Assembly: GCA_030067055.1 (NCBI GenBank)
Contig: JASJAL010000422.1
Coordinates: 1 to 7,413, forward strand
Reading direction: 5' to 3'
Origin: Kiloniellales bacterium
GTDB lineage: Bacteria > Pseudomonadota > Alphaproteobacteria > Kiloniellales > JAKSBE01
Length of the DNA stretch: 7,413 nucleotides
In this document: positions 1-6,093 of the stretch, in pieces
Layout of the letters: the number at the start of each line of letters is the position of its first letter
Numbering within the stretch: the first letter of the stretch is position 1
The notes under the pieces: model-generated
Told to the model about the DNA's origin: nothing
What the model saw: the letters and a program-made list of their open reading frames with translations, nothing else
Database searches by the model: none
Translations under genes and position numbers: made by a program

Positions 1-447
1 GACCGGGGTCGAGGAGTTGTAGGGCAGCGAGAGCATCTCGCCGGCCGGCGTCGTGTAGTAGCCGGTGACCGCGGCCAGGTAGGCGCCCGGATCGAAGGGC
101 TCGCCGGTTTCCTTCATCAGCTCGTGGACCGGCTTGATCGCGCCCTTGGCCGACATCATGGTCGCCGTGCCGACCTCGAAGACCTGAAGGATGTGCGGCT
201 GCTCGCCGGCCCGGAAGGCGGCGACGCCGGCGTTCAGGGTCTCGGAATAGTTGCCCTTGTAGACCGCGACGACCTTGTAGTCGGACTGAGAGCCGTTGAA
301 GGCCTCGACCTGGCCGGCCAGGACCTCGCCCAGCCGCCCGGTGAAGGCGTGCCACCACTGGATCTCGGTCGCGGCCCAGGCATTCGAGACCAGGCCGAAG
401 GATCCCGCCACGGCCGCCGTGGCCGCGAGCTTGCGCAGAACTGTCAT
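1..447 (-). CDS. ugpB: sn-glycerol-3-phosphate ABC transporter substrate-binding protein (partial, N-terminal 149 residues)
   Basis: Periplasmic solute-binding protein of the Ugp importer, which in characterised bacteria captures glycerol-3-phosphate and glycerophosphodiesters and hands them to the UgpAE permease. Seen: a Sec signal peptide (basic start, hydrophobic residues 7-24, likely cleavage after NAWA at 23-26), then the extracellular-binding-protein fold opening IQWWHAF and the family stretches YKGNYSETL, LQVFEVGTATMM and PYNSSTPV. These line up closely with my recollection of E. coli UgpB (YKGNYEQNL, LQVYEVGTATMM, FNSSTPV), so the assignment is specific rather than generic family 1 SBP. 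The start is fixed by a strong GGAGGA at 453-458, five bases upstream of the ATG. The gene leaves the window at the left edge, so about two thirds of the protein is missing here. No other ugp gene is visible; ugpA/E/C would be expected beyond position 1. Confidence 0.93.
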   Translation of the reverse strand, partial: MTVLRKLAATAAVAGSFGLVSNAWAATEIQWWHAFTGRLGEVLAGQVEAFNGSQSDYKVVAVYKGNYSETLNAGVAAFRAGEQPHILQVFEVGTATMMSAKGAIKPVHELMKETGEPFDPGAYLAAVTGYYTTPAGEMLSLPYNSSTPV

Positions 448-858
448 CTTGCTCCTCCCGCGTTGAAAGACGGCGCAGCTTTACCACGCTTCTGTTGCGG
501 TTTTGGTTCTGCGATCTTTTCCACAGTTTGTCCAGCCCGGCATGCTGGCCGTCCCGGTGCCGCTGGCCCCGTGGGAATCCGTCCCCCCGGACCGGCCGAG
601 CCCGCACGGGAGGCGCAGCGAACTTCGGGGCGTACAACCTATGGCTGAAATTCGGCTCCCCGAGTTGGTGGGGTGTGAGGCCAGAAGCTCTCCCGGTTTC
701 CTGTACCGTCCTCACCATAGAGGGCCCTGGTCTTATTGGCCTTTCGCAGCAGCGCTGGTTTGTGCGGCTCAAGCGGCCAGCTTAGACGATGGCCGGGAAG
801 GCGCGGAAGTCGTTCCCTTCGAGGGAGCTGCGCCATCCTGGCCACAAAGCGCAAGAAG
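448..858. other. Intergenic stretch without a convincing gene; ugpB upstream region
   Basis: Between the ugpB start and the first barrel-like codons (about 859) no frame gives a protein I recognise. The open frames here are proline- and arginine-rich translations typical of GC-rich noncoding DNA. The leader of ugpB must lie at the left end, where about 485-535 is the least GC-rich part, but I cannot place a confident -35/-10 pair. No tRNA, insertion sequence or obvious repeat is seen. The right part (about 722-870) has one curious reading: in the frame beginning at 722, a hydrophobic run (WPFAAALVCAAQA) resembles a signal peptide, then a stop falls at 869-871. No S8 protease motif, such as a GTSMAAP-type serine box, is found in any frame. 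Confidence 0.5.
453..458 (-). promoter_or_regulatory. Ribosome binding site of ugpB
   Basis: GGAGGA on the minus strand, five bases before the ATG at 447. It is a near-perfect Shine-Dalgarno sequence and settles the ugpB start. Confidence 0.75.
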
Positions 859-1884
859 GACGTTCAACTGAACGGCCCGGCCGGGCTCAACGTCAGCTTC
901 GCTTTCGACGATGGCGGCGACCGGCCGCGCGAGGCCTCGTCGGCCTTTCTCTCCACCTCAGGTGCTGGTGAGGATGGCGGCGGGCTCGGCAGCTTTGCGG
1001 TCGCGGCGGCGCTCGATCAGAGCACGACGCTGCACCTCGGGCACCAACGCAGCGCCGTTGGTCAACTGGCGGAGGATCCGGGCTATCGCGCCGCCGGCGG
1101 CCTGTTCCTCTATGGCGAGGAAGCCCTGGCGCCGCACCTTAGCCTGGCTCAATCCGGCTTGAGCGCAAAGCTGAGTCATCAGCTTTCCGAGGACACGGCT
1201 CTGAGCTTCGGCTGGTTCAGGGGTGAGCTGGCGGCGACGGAACTGCCGGGCCAGGATGCCGACGACGACGCCACGGCCGACGTGCTCCAGGTCGGGCTTT
1301 CGCAGCGGGTCATGTCGGACCTGGTGGTGGGCGCAAGCTTCTCGATGGTAGAGGAGGACAACAGCTTTCTCGGAACCCGCAGCAGTGGCGCCTTTGGCGA
1401 GGATGCAGGTGCCCGATCGCAATTCCTGACGCTGTCGGCCGAGCTTCCCCTAACCGGTGGCCTGGAGCTGATCGCCAGCTATACGCAGGCGCTCACGGTT
1501 ATGGACGATAGCGATGCCTCGGTCTTGAACAACTGGGGCTTGGTGCAGGCCAATGCCTTCGGCGCCGGCATCGTCTCGCACAACCTTTTCACCGAAGGCG
1601 ACAGACTCGGATTCCTGGTCAGTCAGCCGCTCAGGGTCAGCAATGCCGAGGCCGACCTCGTGGTGCCGGTCTCCACGAACTCCGACGGCTCAGTGAATTT
1701 CAGCTCAGAGCGCGAAGACCTGGAGCCGGATGGGCGGGAGATCTCATTGCAGTTTGCCTACCAGGCTCAGCTGCTGCCGGGAGTCGACCTCCAGGGCCTC
1801 CTGCTCGGCCGGCTCCAGCCGGGTCACGACTCGGATGCGAAGCCCGACCTGGGCATGGCCTTGCGCCTGGATGTCGAATTCTGA
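736..1884 (+). pseudogene. Outer-membrane beta-barrel of an S8-type autotransporter, 5'-truncated relic without passenger
   Basis: From about residue 42 (position 859) to the end the frame reads as an outer-membrane barrel: alternating polar/hydrophobic strands, short acidic turns, no cysteine in the barrel part, and a terminal LRLDVEF whose final Phe fits the BAM recognition signal. Stretches such as EEDNSFLGTRSSGAFG (206-221), FTEGDRLGFLVSQPLRV (285-301) and PDGREISLQFAYQ (331-343) resemble, from memory, the C-terminal domain of alphaproteobacterial S8 serine peptidase autotransporters. In those proteins the barrel follows a long N-terminal protease; here none exists. Residues 1-41 are Arg/Ser/Gly-rich and look like translated noncoding DNA. 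There is no in-frame ATG before the barrel; the only upstream start is TTG at 736, with no well-placed Shine-Dalgarno. I infer loss of the 5' part of a larger gene. A barrel gene with an unrecognised start is the alternative. No stop or frameshift is seen within the barrel. Confidence 0.6.
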
Positions 1885-1897
1885 GCGCAGGGCTCAG
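1881..1897. terminator. Small hairpin at the end of the barrel frame
   Basis: CTGAGC (1881-1886) and GCTCAG (1892-1897) form a perfect 6-bp stem with a 5-base loop overlapping the barrel stop codon. It lies in the short gap before the convergent SCO1 stop at 1910. There is no T-tract on either side, so it is at best a weak or Rho-assisted terminator. It could be chance. Confidence 0.25.
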
Positions 1898-1909
1898 CCC
1901 GGTCTCGGC

Positions 1910-2536
1910 TCAGAGATCGAGGAAGCGCTTCAGGCCCTCGGCGATCTCCTGCGGGCTGGCGTTGTGGGCAAAGTGGCCGACGTAGGTGCCGTCGGGGCCC
2001 ATCAGGTAGATGAAGGAGGAATGGTCCATCAGGTACTCGCTGGCGCTGGGATCCTCGGCCTTGCGGTAGTAGACGCGGTAGGCCTTGGCCGCCGCCGCGA
2101 TCTGTTGGTCGCTGCCGGTCAGAGCGACCAAGCGCGGGTGGAAGTGCTCGGCATAAGCCGCCATGGCCGGGACGTCGTCGCGCGCCGGATCGACCGTCAC
2201 GAAGACTGGGACCACCCGATCCTCGAGGCTTCCGGTTTCCGCCTCCAGAAGGTCGAGGGCCTGCGACATGATCGACAGCGATGTCGGGCAGACGTCCGGG
2301 CAATAGGTGTAGCCGAAGTACACCAGCATGTGGCGGCCGGCGAAGTCGGCTTGGGTCCGGGTCACTCCGCTCTGGTCGAGCAGCTCGAAGGCGCCGCCGA
2401 TCTCGGGCGTGCTGCCTACGGCCCGCGAGGGCAGGTCCGCTTCGGTGTAGAATTGCTTCGACCCAATGTAGGCAGCCGCTCCGCCAAGAAGCACCAGAAG
2501 TCCGACCAGAAAAATGATGATCGCACGCTTGTGCAC
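1910..2536 (-). CDS. SCO1/SenC copper chaperone for cytochrome c oxidase assembly
   Basis: SCO proteins are membrane-anchored, thioredoxin-fold copper carriers facing the periplasm that help build the CuA centre of cytochrome c oxidase. Seen: 208 residues; one N-terminal transmembrane anchor (6-23), no lipobox; thioredoxin-like domain from about 45; the copper motif CPDVC (Cys79 and Cys83) inside YFGYTYCPDVCPTSL; VFVTVDPARD at 111-120; and the third copper ligand His172 in the MDHSSFIYL segment. All three metal ligands are intact, so the protein should be functional. The start is GTG, chosen because AGGAGG lies four bases upstream (2541-2546) and the anchor follows at once. No cytochrome oxidase gene is in the window, so it acts on a target encoded elsewhere. 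It follows the SYLF gene on the same strand after a 174-bp gap and probably has its own promoter. Confidence 0.95.
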   Translation of the reverse strand: MHKRAIIIFLVGLLVLLGGAAAYIGSKQFYTEADLPSRAVGSTPEIGGAFELLDQSGVTRTQADFAGRHMLVYFGYTYCPDVCPTSLSIMSQALDLLEAETGSLEDRVVPVFVTVDPARDDVPAMAAYAEHFHPRLVALTGSDQQIAAAAKAYRVYYRKAEDPSASEYLMDHSSFIYLMGPDGTYVGHFAHNASPQEIAEGLKRFLDL

Positions 2537-2540
2537 GCCA

Positions 2541-2546
2541 CCTCCT
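2541..2546 (-). promoter_or_regulatory. Ribosome binding site of the SCO1 gene (decides GTG start)
   Basis: AGGAGG on the minus strand, only four bases before GTG at 2536. Its strength selects this non-ATG start over other options; the next in-frame ATG would remove the membrane anchor. Confidence 0.65.
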
Positions 2547-2564
2547 GCACCGCTATCCGGCTCA

Positions 2565-2570
2565 GATATA
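2565..2570 (-). promoter_or_regulatory. Possible -10 element for the SCO1 gene
   Basis: TATATC on the minus strand about 29 bases before the GTG start, in a locally AT-richer patch. No good -35 match is seen 16-18 bases further upstream, so this is a tentative placement. Confidence 0.22.
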
Positions 2571-2605
2571 GGCGGAGACAGACACGGGCGCCAGACACCT
2601 GGTTC

Positions 2606-2620
2606 ATCAGGCGGCCTGAT
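2606..2620. promoter_or_regulatory. Dyad ATCAGG-CGG-CCTGAT upstream of the SCO1 gene
   Basis: A perfect 6-bp inverted repeat with a 3-base centre, about 70 bases upstream of the SCO1 start. Read on the plus strand it is followed by TTTT (2620-2623) and would resemble a small intrinsic terminator, but no plus-strand gene ends nearby. An operator for a dimeric regulator is the alternative. A repeat this short may be chance. Confidence 0.25.
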
Positions 2621-2650
2621 TTTCGAGTGGGTCGATCCCTTTTCGCGGCA

Positions 2651-2695
2651 GGAAAGCGCCGGCGGACTCCGGGGAGCCCGGCCGTGCGCTTTTCC
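2651..2695 (-). terminator. Large GC-rich hairpin after the SYLF gene
   Basis: GGAAAGCGC (2651-2659) pairs with GCGCTTTTCC (2686-2695) with one bulged T, enclosing a GC-rich centre that can fold further. It begins 16 bases beyond the SYLF stop codon (2711-2713), where a terminator is expected. On the SYLF transcript the U residues fall inside the 3' arm rather than after it, so it is not a textbook intrinsic terminator. Confidence 0.4.
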
Positions 2696-2710
2696 GGCTG
2701 CGGCCTGCGC

Positions 2711-3412
2711 TTAAGGTAGAAGCTTGCGCAGGGATTCCGAATGCGGGTTGTTGAAGCGGCGTTCCAACAGGATCGCCTCCGGCGGCGCGACGTTGCCGTA
2801 GTAGGTCTGGTTGTCGTCGTCATTGGTGAAGATCGCCGAGCCCTCCAGCGAGCCGCCACCGAAGAGGCCGACTGCGTGAGAGAAGGCGTAGACGTCGGCC
2901 TCGAAGTTCGTGGTGGTGCCGGCCTCGACCCCGGCACCCAGGGGGCCGACGGCGATGCTCAAGTCGCCGCCCATCTTGAAGTTGTCGTCGAGGATCGCTT
3001 GCAGGGCCGCGTCGTTCATGATCGTGAGGACAACCTCGGACACCTGGCCACCGAACTGAATGCCGATGCTGCCACCGGCCATGGAGTAGAAAGCCGGGCT
3101 GCTCCAGGTGCCGTCCGGTCCCTTGGCAAGCAGCACGCCCGAGCCGCCTTCGGCGGCGAGCACGAGACCGCCCTTGAACAGCGACGGTACGATGTAAACC
3201 GCCCGCGCGCGGCTCAGGAAATCGGGCATGTTGGCCAGGTTCTCGTCCTTCAGGAGCCGCTCCAAGGTCAGCTGAGCCTCGTTCACGAGGTGTTCCTGCT
3301 CGGTAATGGCCCTTGCCGGCGGTGCGATAATCAGCGCCAGGAAAAACGCAACGCTCAGAACGAATCCGGCGACGGCAAGCAGCGACCTACGTCGATTGAA
3401 GGTCATAAACAT
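2711..3412 (-). CDS. Exported SYLF-domain (YSC84-like) protein
   Basis: SYLF/YSC84 domains bind lipids (phosphoinositides in eukaryotes); the bacterial members are exported proteins of uncertain role. Seen: 233 residues; a signal sequence with NRRRSLL at 6-12 ahead of a long hydrophobic run (11-31) and likely cleavage after ARA (33-35). The mature protein has a helical start (TEQEHLVNEAQLTLERL), then family landmarks: RARAVYIVPSLFKGGLVLAAEGGSG split across 68-92, SMAGGSIGIQFGGQ (110-123), GPLGAGVEAGTTT (156-168) and DVYAFSHAVGLFGGGSLEGS (173-192). Length is normal for bacterial members. I chose ATG at 3412 because GGGAGAG (3419-3425) sits six bases upstream; an earlier in-frame GTG at 3427 is part of that ribosome site. 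The RRRSLL stretch fits a Tat-type pattern, but the very hydrophobic core also suits Sec export. The physiological role here is unknown. Confidence 0.9.
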   Translation of the reverse strand: MFMTFNRRRSLLAVAGFVLSVAFFLALIIAPPARAITEQEHLVNEAQLTLERLLKDENLANMPDFLSRARAVYIVPSLFKGGLVLAAEGGSGVLLAKGPDGTWSSPAFYSMAGGSIGIQFGGQVSEVVLTIMNDAALQAILDDNFKMGGDLSIAVGPLGAGVEAGTTTNFEADVYAFSHAVGLFGGGSLEGSAIFTNDDDNQTYYGNVAPPEAILLERRFNNPHSESLRKLLP

Positions 3413-3492
3413 TGATGTCTCTCCCACTTATCGAATCTCGACTGCTGCCCGGCTGTTAACATTTAGTTTACCACGCCCGATTCGGGCAAAGC
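3413..3492 (-). promoter_or_regulatory. AT-richer gap: probable SYLF promoter region and small hairpin after cobC
   Basis: This 80-base gap is the AT-richest stretch of the window. On the minus strand it contains an extended -10-like TGGTAAACT and, further on, TTAACA followed 18 bases later by TTCGAT; either could serve the SYLF gene, and neither is a strong consensus. A short stem GCCCG-ATT-CGGGC sits at 3476-3488, just after the cobC-like stop, without a T-tract. It may mark the end of the cob transcript. Confidence 0.3.
3419..3425 (-). promoter_or_regulatory. Ribosome binding site of the SYLF gene (decides start)
   Basis: GGGAGAG on the minus strand, six bases before ATG 3412. It overlaps an upstream in-frame GTG (3427), which argues that the GTG is not the true start. 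Confidence 0.6.
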
Positions 3493-4122
3493 TCAATTCA
3501 CACCGCCGGGAAGGCGATTGACACAGACAACACGCCAAGCTGCCCCGTCTTTGCCCTCGATGTGATCCAGGCGGGTCAGCGAGCAGTTGGCCACCGTAAA
3601 GGCCAGGGCCCGTTCGGGCTCGATTCCCAGAGCGATGGCCAGCGCGGCCCGGATGGTGCCGCCGTGGGCCACCGCGACGATGTCCCGGCCGCCGTGGCTT
3701 TCGTGTAGGCGGTCCAGGGCGCCGCCGACGCGGGCGATCAGCTGCTCGAAGGATTCCCCGCCGGGTGGCACTTCCGCGGCCGGAGCCAGCCAGAAGCGAT
3801 GCCAGCGGCCGTCGCGCTGCCGGTTCAGCTCCTCGTAGGTCAGGCCCTGCCAGTCGCCGAAGTGCTGCTCCGCCAGATCCGGATCGACCAGTGGCTCAAC
3901 CGCTGCACGGCGTCCGGCGTCCCAGATCGCCTCTGCGGTCTGTCGGGTCCGGCGCAGCTGGCTGGTCACCCACAAGGGCTTGGCGGGCAGGTGCTCGGCG
4001 AGCCAGTTGAAGACCGCCCGGTCGGTGCAGTCGGCATCCAGGTCGCGCTGGCCATAGATGCGCCCGCCCGCAGTGGTCACCGGCGCATGGCGGACCCACC
4101 ACCATGAGGTCACCTGGGTCAT
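3493..4122 (-). CDS. cobC: Histidine phosphatase family protein, probable alpha-ribazole phosphatase (CobC-like)
   Basis: Removes the phosphate from alpha-ribazole-5'-phosphate or from adenosylcobalamin-5'-phosphate in the last part of cobalamin synthesis; cytoplasmic. Seen: 209 residues of the phosphoglycerate-mutase-like fold with the full catalytic set: Arg11-His12 (VRHAP), where His12 is the phosphate acceptor; Arg58 in SQLRRTRQTA; the acid Glu85 before HFGDWQGLTYEE; and His153 in VAHGGTIRA. RIYGQRDLD (21-29) matches the loop seen in this branch. The family alone does not fix the substrate. The specific call rests on context: its ATG overlaps the cobS stop as ATGA, so the two are translationally coupled, and cobT lies next door. 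No Shine-Dalgarno of its own is evident, consistent with coupling. A different small phosphoester substrate cannot be excluded. Confidence 0.87.
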   Translation of the reverse strand: MTQVTSWWWVRHAPVTTAGGRIYGQRDLDADCTDRAVFNWLAEHLPAKPLWVTSQLRRTRQTAEAIWDAGRRAAVEPLVDPDLAEQHFGDWQGLTYEELNRQRDGRWHRFWLAPAAEVPPGGESFEQLIARVGGALDRLHESHGGRDIVAVAHGGTIRAALAIALGIEPERALAFTVANCSLTRLDHIEGKDGAAWRVVCVNRLPGGVN

Positions 4123-4910
4123 GCCAGAGCAGCGACGGTGAGCAGGGCTGTGGCCTCGGCGACCTGCTGGACCGCTCCCAGCACGTCACCCGTAATCCCG
4201 CCGATCTGGCCCTTGGCCAGCCGGGCGATTCCCGCGCCGGTGAGGATCGCCAGGGCCAGGACGAAGAAGCCGCCTCGCGGCCCGACGGCCAAAACCACCA
4301 GGACCCCGGTCAGGCCAAGGCAAAGCCAAAGGTCTGGGCGGCTGGCGGCCCCGATGGACGCGGCCAGCCCGTCCGGGCGGGCCGCTGGGGACGCCGCCAT
4401 CACCGCCGGCAGGATGCCGCGCGAGGCGACGTGGGCCGAGACCAGGGCGGCGCCGACCGACTCGGGATCGGCCAGGGCGGCCAGGGCGGCGACCCGCAGC
4501 AGCACCGACAGGACCAGTGCCAGGCCGCCGTAGGACCCGAGCCGGCTGTCGCGCATGATCTCCAGCTTGCGGGCGGCATCCCCGCCGCCGCCGAAGCCGT
4601 CCGCGGTGTCGCTGAGACCGTCCTCGTGCAGGGCTCCGGTTGCCAATGCGGTGGCGGCGACCGCCAGGGCGCCGGCGGGCCAGGGTCCGAGGCCCAGATG
4701 GCTCGCCAGCCAAAAGACCAAGGCGCCGATCAGGCCGACGACCAGCCCGGCCAGCGGAAAGAGGCGCTGGGCGCGGCGCAGGTTCTCGGTCGCCAGGCTC
4801 CCCCCGCGCGGCAGCGGCAGCCGGGTCAGGAACCCGAGTGACGTAAAGAAATCTTGACGAAGAGCGGTGAAATCGAGGTGTGCTGGCATGTTTCGGTCGT
4901 AAGTCGGCAT
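4119..4910 (-). CDS. cobS: Adenosylcobinamide-GDP ribazoletransferase (cobalamin synthase)
   Basis: Integral inner-membrane enzyme that joins adenosylcobinamide-GDP to alpha-ribazole (or its phosphate), releasing GMP, to complete cobalamin. Seen: 263 residues with several hydrophobic segments (roughly 51-70, 77-94, 128-148, 196-228 and the C-terminus); the N-terminal SLGFLTRLPLP (24-34); the metal/substrate motif LHEDGLSDTADGFGGG (94-109), with the aspartates typical of the family; DSRLGSYG (121-128); and C-terminal QIGGITGDVLGA (235-246) with a following Glu. Normal length for CobS. Start: ATG 4910 or ATG 4889 (seven codons later) are both possible. Neither has a clear ribosome site; I took the first because a TATAAG box lies about 31 bases upstream. 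The open frame continues upstream to 5279 across cobT, but that part is antisense and not protein-like. Confidence 0.94.
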   Translation of the reverse strand: MPTYDRNMPAHLDFTALRQDFFTSLGFLTRLPLPRGGSLATENLRRAQRLFPLAGLVVGLIGALVFWLASHLGLGPWPAGALAVAATALATGALHEDGLSDTADGFGGGGDAARKLEIMRDSRLGSYGGLALVLSVLLRVAALAALADPESVGAALVSAHVASRGILPAVMAASPAARPDGLAASIGAASRPDLWLCLGLTGVLVVLAVGPRGGFFVLALAILTGAGIARLAKGQIGGITGDVLGAVQQVAEATALLTVAALA

Positions 4911-4940
4911 CCGGTCGGACGGAGCTTTCCGGTCCCGAGC

Positions 4941-4946
4941 CTTATA
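4941..4946 (-). promoter_or_regulatory. Possible -10 element for cobS-cobC
   Basis: TATAAG on the minus strand (five of six to the consensus) about 31 bases before ATG 4910. It would give a leader of roughly 24 bases. The -35 region around 4971-4976 (TTCCAG) is poor, so an activator or alternative sigma factor is possible. Confidence 0.35.
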
Positions 4947-4952
4947 GGACGG

Positions 4953-4980
4953 TTGCAGCCCGCCCTGGAAGCCTGATACT
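4953..4980 (+). promoter_or_regulatory. Possible promoter for cobT
   Basis: TTGCAG (4953-4958) and GATACT (4975-4980) are separated by 16 bases, each a partial match to the sigma-70 boxes, about 60 bases before the cobT ATG. This pair overlaps the proposed cobS promoter back to back, so the two operons may share control. Tentative. Confidence 0.28.
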
Positions 4981-5040
4981 TCGCCGGGACCAGTTACGCA
5001 ACGCCACCTCGGCCCCGGACAGAGAAGGCGCGTCTCGCCG

Positions 5041-6087
5041 ATGACAGACAGCTCACCCGCCGCGACCCTGCGAGAGATCCGGTCTCTGATGACCGAGATT
5101 CCCGGCCCCGACCTCGCGGCGGGAACCGCGACGGCGACCCGTGAAGCCCAGCTCACAAAACCGCCCGGCTCCCTGGGCCGGCTCGAGGACCTCAGTCTGT
5201 GGCTCGCCCAGTGGCAGGGCCGCCACCCGCCACGGATGGAGCATCCCCGGATCGCGGTCTTCGCGGGCAACCACGGCATCGCCCGCCGCGGGGTCTCGGC
5301 CTATCCGGCCGAGGTCACGGCGCAGATGGTGCAGAACTTCATCGCCGGCGGGGCCGCGGTCAACCAGCTGGCGGCTTTGGCCGAAGCCGACCTCAGGGTT
5401 TACGAGCTGGCGCTGGACCAGCCGACCGCCGATTTCACCGAGGGCCCGGCGATGTCCGAGGAGGACTGCGCGCGCGCCATCGCCTACGGCATGATGGCGG
5501 TCGAGACCGGGTTCGACGTCCTCGCCCTGGGCGAGATGGGAATCGCCAACACCACCAGCGGCGCGGCGGTCTGCCTCGGACTGTTCGGCGGATCGCCTGA
5601 GGACTGGGTGGGCCGCGGCACCGGCGTCGACGACGCCGGGCTCGGGCGCAAGCGGACGGCGGTCGAGACGGCCGTCGCGGCGAATTCTGCGGCGCTCACC
5701 GACCCTGCCGGCCGAGGCGACCCCTTTCAGGTCTTGCGCTGCCTGGGCGGCTTGGAGCTGGCGGCGATCGTCGGCGCGGTCCTCGCCGCCCGCATGGCCC
5801 GAACCCCGGTGCTTCTGGACGGCTTCACCTGCTGCGCCGCGGCGGCGGTGCTGTTCGCCGTCGATCCGCGGGCCCTGGACCATTGCGTCGTCTCGCACCG
5901 CTCGGCGGAGTCCGGCCACGGCAGGCTTCTGGAGGCGATCGACAAGCGGCCGCTGCTCGATTTCGGCCTGCGTCTGGGCGAGGGCTCCGGCGCGGCGCTT
6001 GCAATCCAGGTCCTGAAGGCCGCCGTGGCCTGCCATGCCGGCATGGCGACCTTCGCCGAGGCGGGGGTCAGCGGTCCGGAAGGTTGA
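5041..6087 (+). CDS. cobT: Nicotinate-nucleotide--dimethylbenzimidazole phosphoribosyltransferase
   Basis: Cytoplasmic enzyme that transfers phosphoribose from nicotinate mononucleotide to 5,6-dimethylbenzimidazole, giving alpha-ribazole phosphate, the lower-ligand precursor consumed by CobS. Seen: 348 residues, the usual length; TKPPGSLGRLE (39-49), where the base binds; FAGNHGIARRGVSAYP (74-89); NFIAGGAAVNQLA (99-111); LALGEMGIANTTSGAA (161-176); GRGTGVDD (191-198); LLDGFTCCAAAA (258-269); SHRSAESGH (285-293); and the catalytic Glu314 in LRLGEGSGAALA, equivalent to Glu317 of the Salmonella enzyme. All key residues are present. Start at ATG 5041; AGAAGG lies 12 bases upstream, slightly far, and a small GGCG/CGCC stem between them could shorten the distance. 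It is divergent from cobS-cobC and ends 6 bp from the convergent EAL gene. Confidence 0.96.
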   Translation: MTDSSPAATLREIRSLMTEIPGPDLAAGTATATREAQLTKPPGSLGRLEDLSLWLAQWQGRHPPRMEHPRIAVFAGNHGIARRGVSAYPAEVTAQMVQNFIAGGAAVNQLAALAEADLRVYELALDQPTADFTEGPAMSEEDCARAIAYGMMAVETGFDVLALGEMGIANTTSGAAVCLGLFGGSPEDWVGRGTGVDDAGLGRKRTAVETAVAANSAALTDPAGRGDPFQVLRCLGGLELAAIVGAVLAARMARTPVLLDGFTCCAAAAVLFAVDPRALDHCVVSHRSAESGHGRLLEAIDKRPLLDFGLRLGEGSGAALAIQVLKAAVACHAGMATFAEAGVSGPEG

Positions 6088-6093
6088 TACGGT

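Noticed and set aside
124..648. Long plus-strand open frame opposite ugpB
   Set aside because: Shadow of ugpB: composition is Arg/Gly/Asp-rich, there is no ribosome site, and the minus frame encodes a well-recognised UgpB.
1881..1913. Repeated GGCTCAG/CTGAGC motifs in the barrel-SCO1 gap as a mobile-element end
   Set aside because: Only 6-7 bases, no transposase or target duplication nearby; treated only as a weak hairpin.
1730..2719. Plus-strand open frame of 329 codons covering the SCO1 gene
   Set aside because: Antisense of the SCO1 gene, which has intact copper ligands and a strong ribosome site; its start lies inside the barrel frame.
4931..4991. Inverted repeat GGTCCCG (4931-4937) / CGGGACC (4985-4991) flanking the cobS/cobT promoter boxes
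   Set aside because: Seven bases matching across a 47-base gap is expected by chance in GC-rich DNA of this length.
4911..5040. Cobalamin riboswitch between cobS and cobT
   Set aside because: No B12-box-like core or the usual GC-rich paired elements in the right order on either strand, and the region is too short for a full element plus promoter.
4911..5279. N-terminal extension of the cobS frame by up to 123 residues on the minus strand
   Set aside because: It is antisense to the cobT start region, Arg/Ser/Gly-rich and without resemblance to CobS, whose family normally begins near the FLTRLP motif.
5053..6036. Long minus-strand open frame opposite cobT
   Set aside because: Antisense shadow of the strongly recognised cobT; GC-rich coding DNA commonly leaves such frames open.
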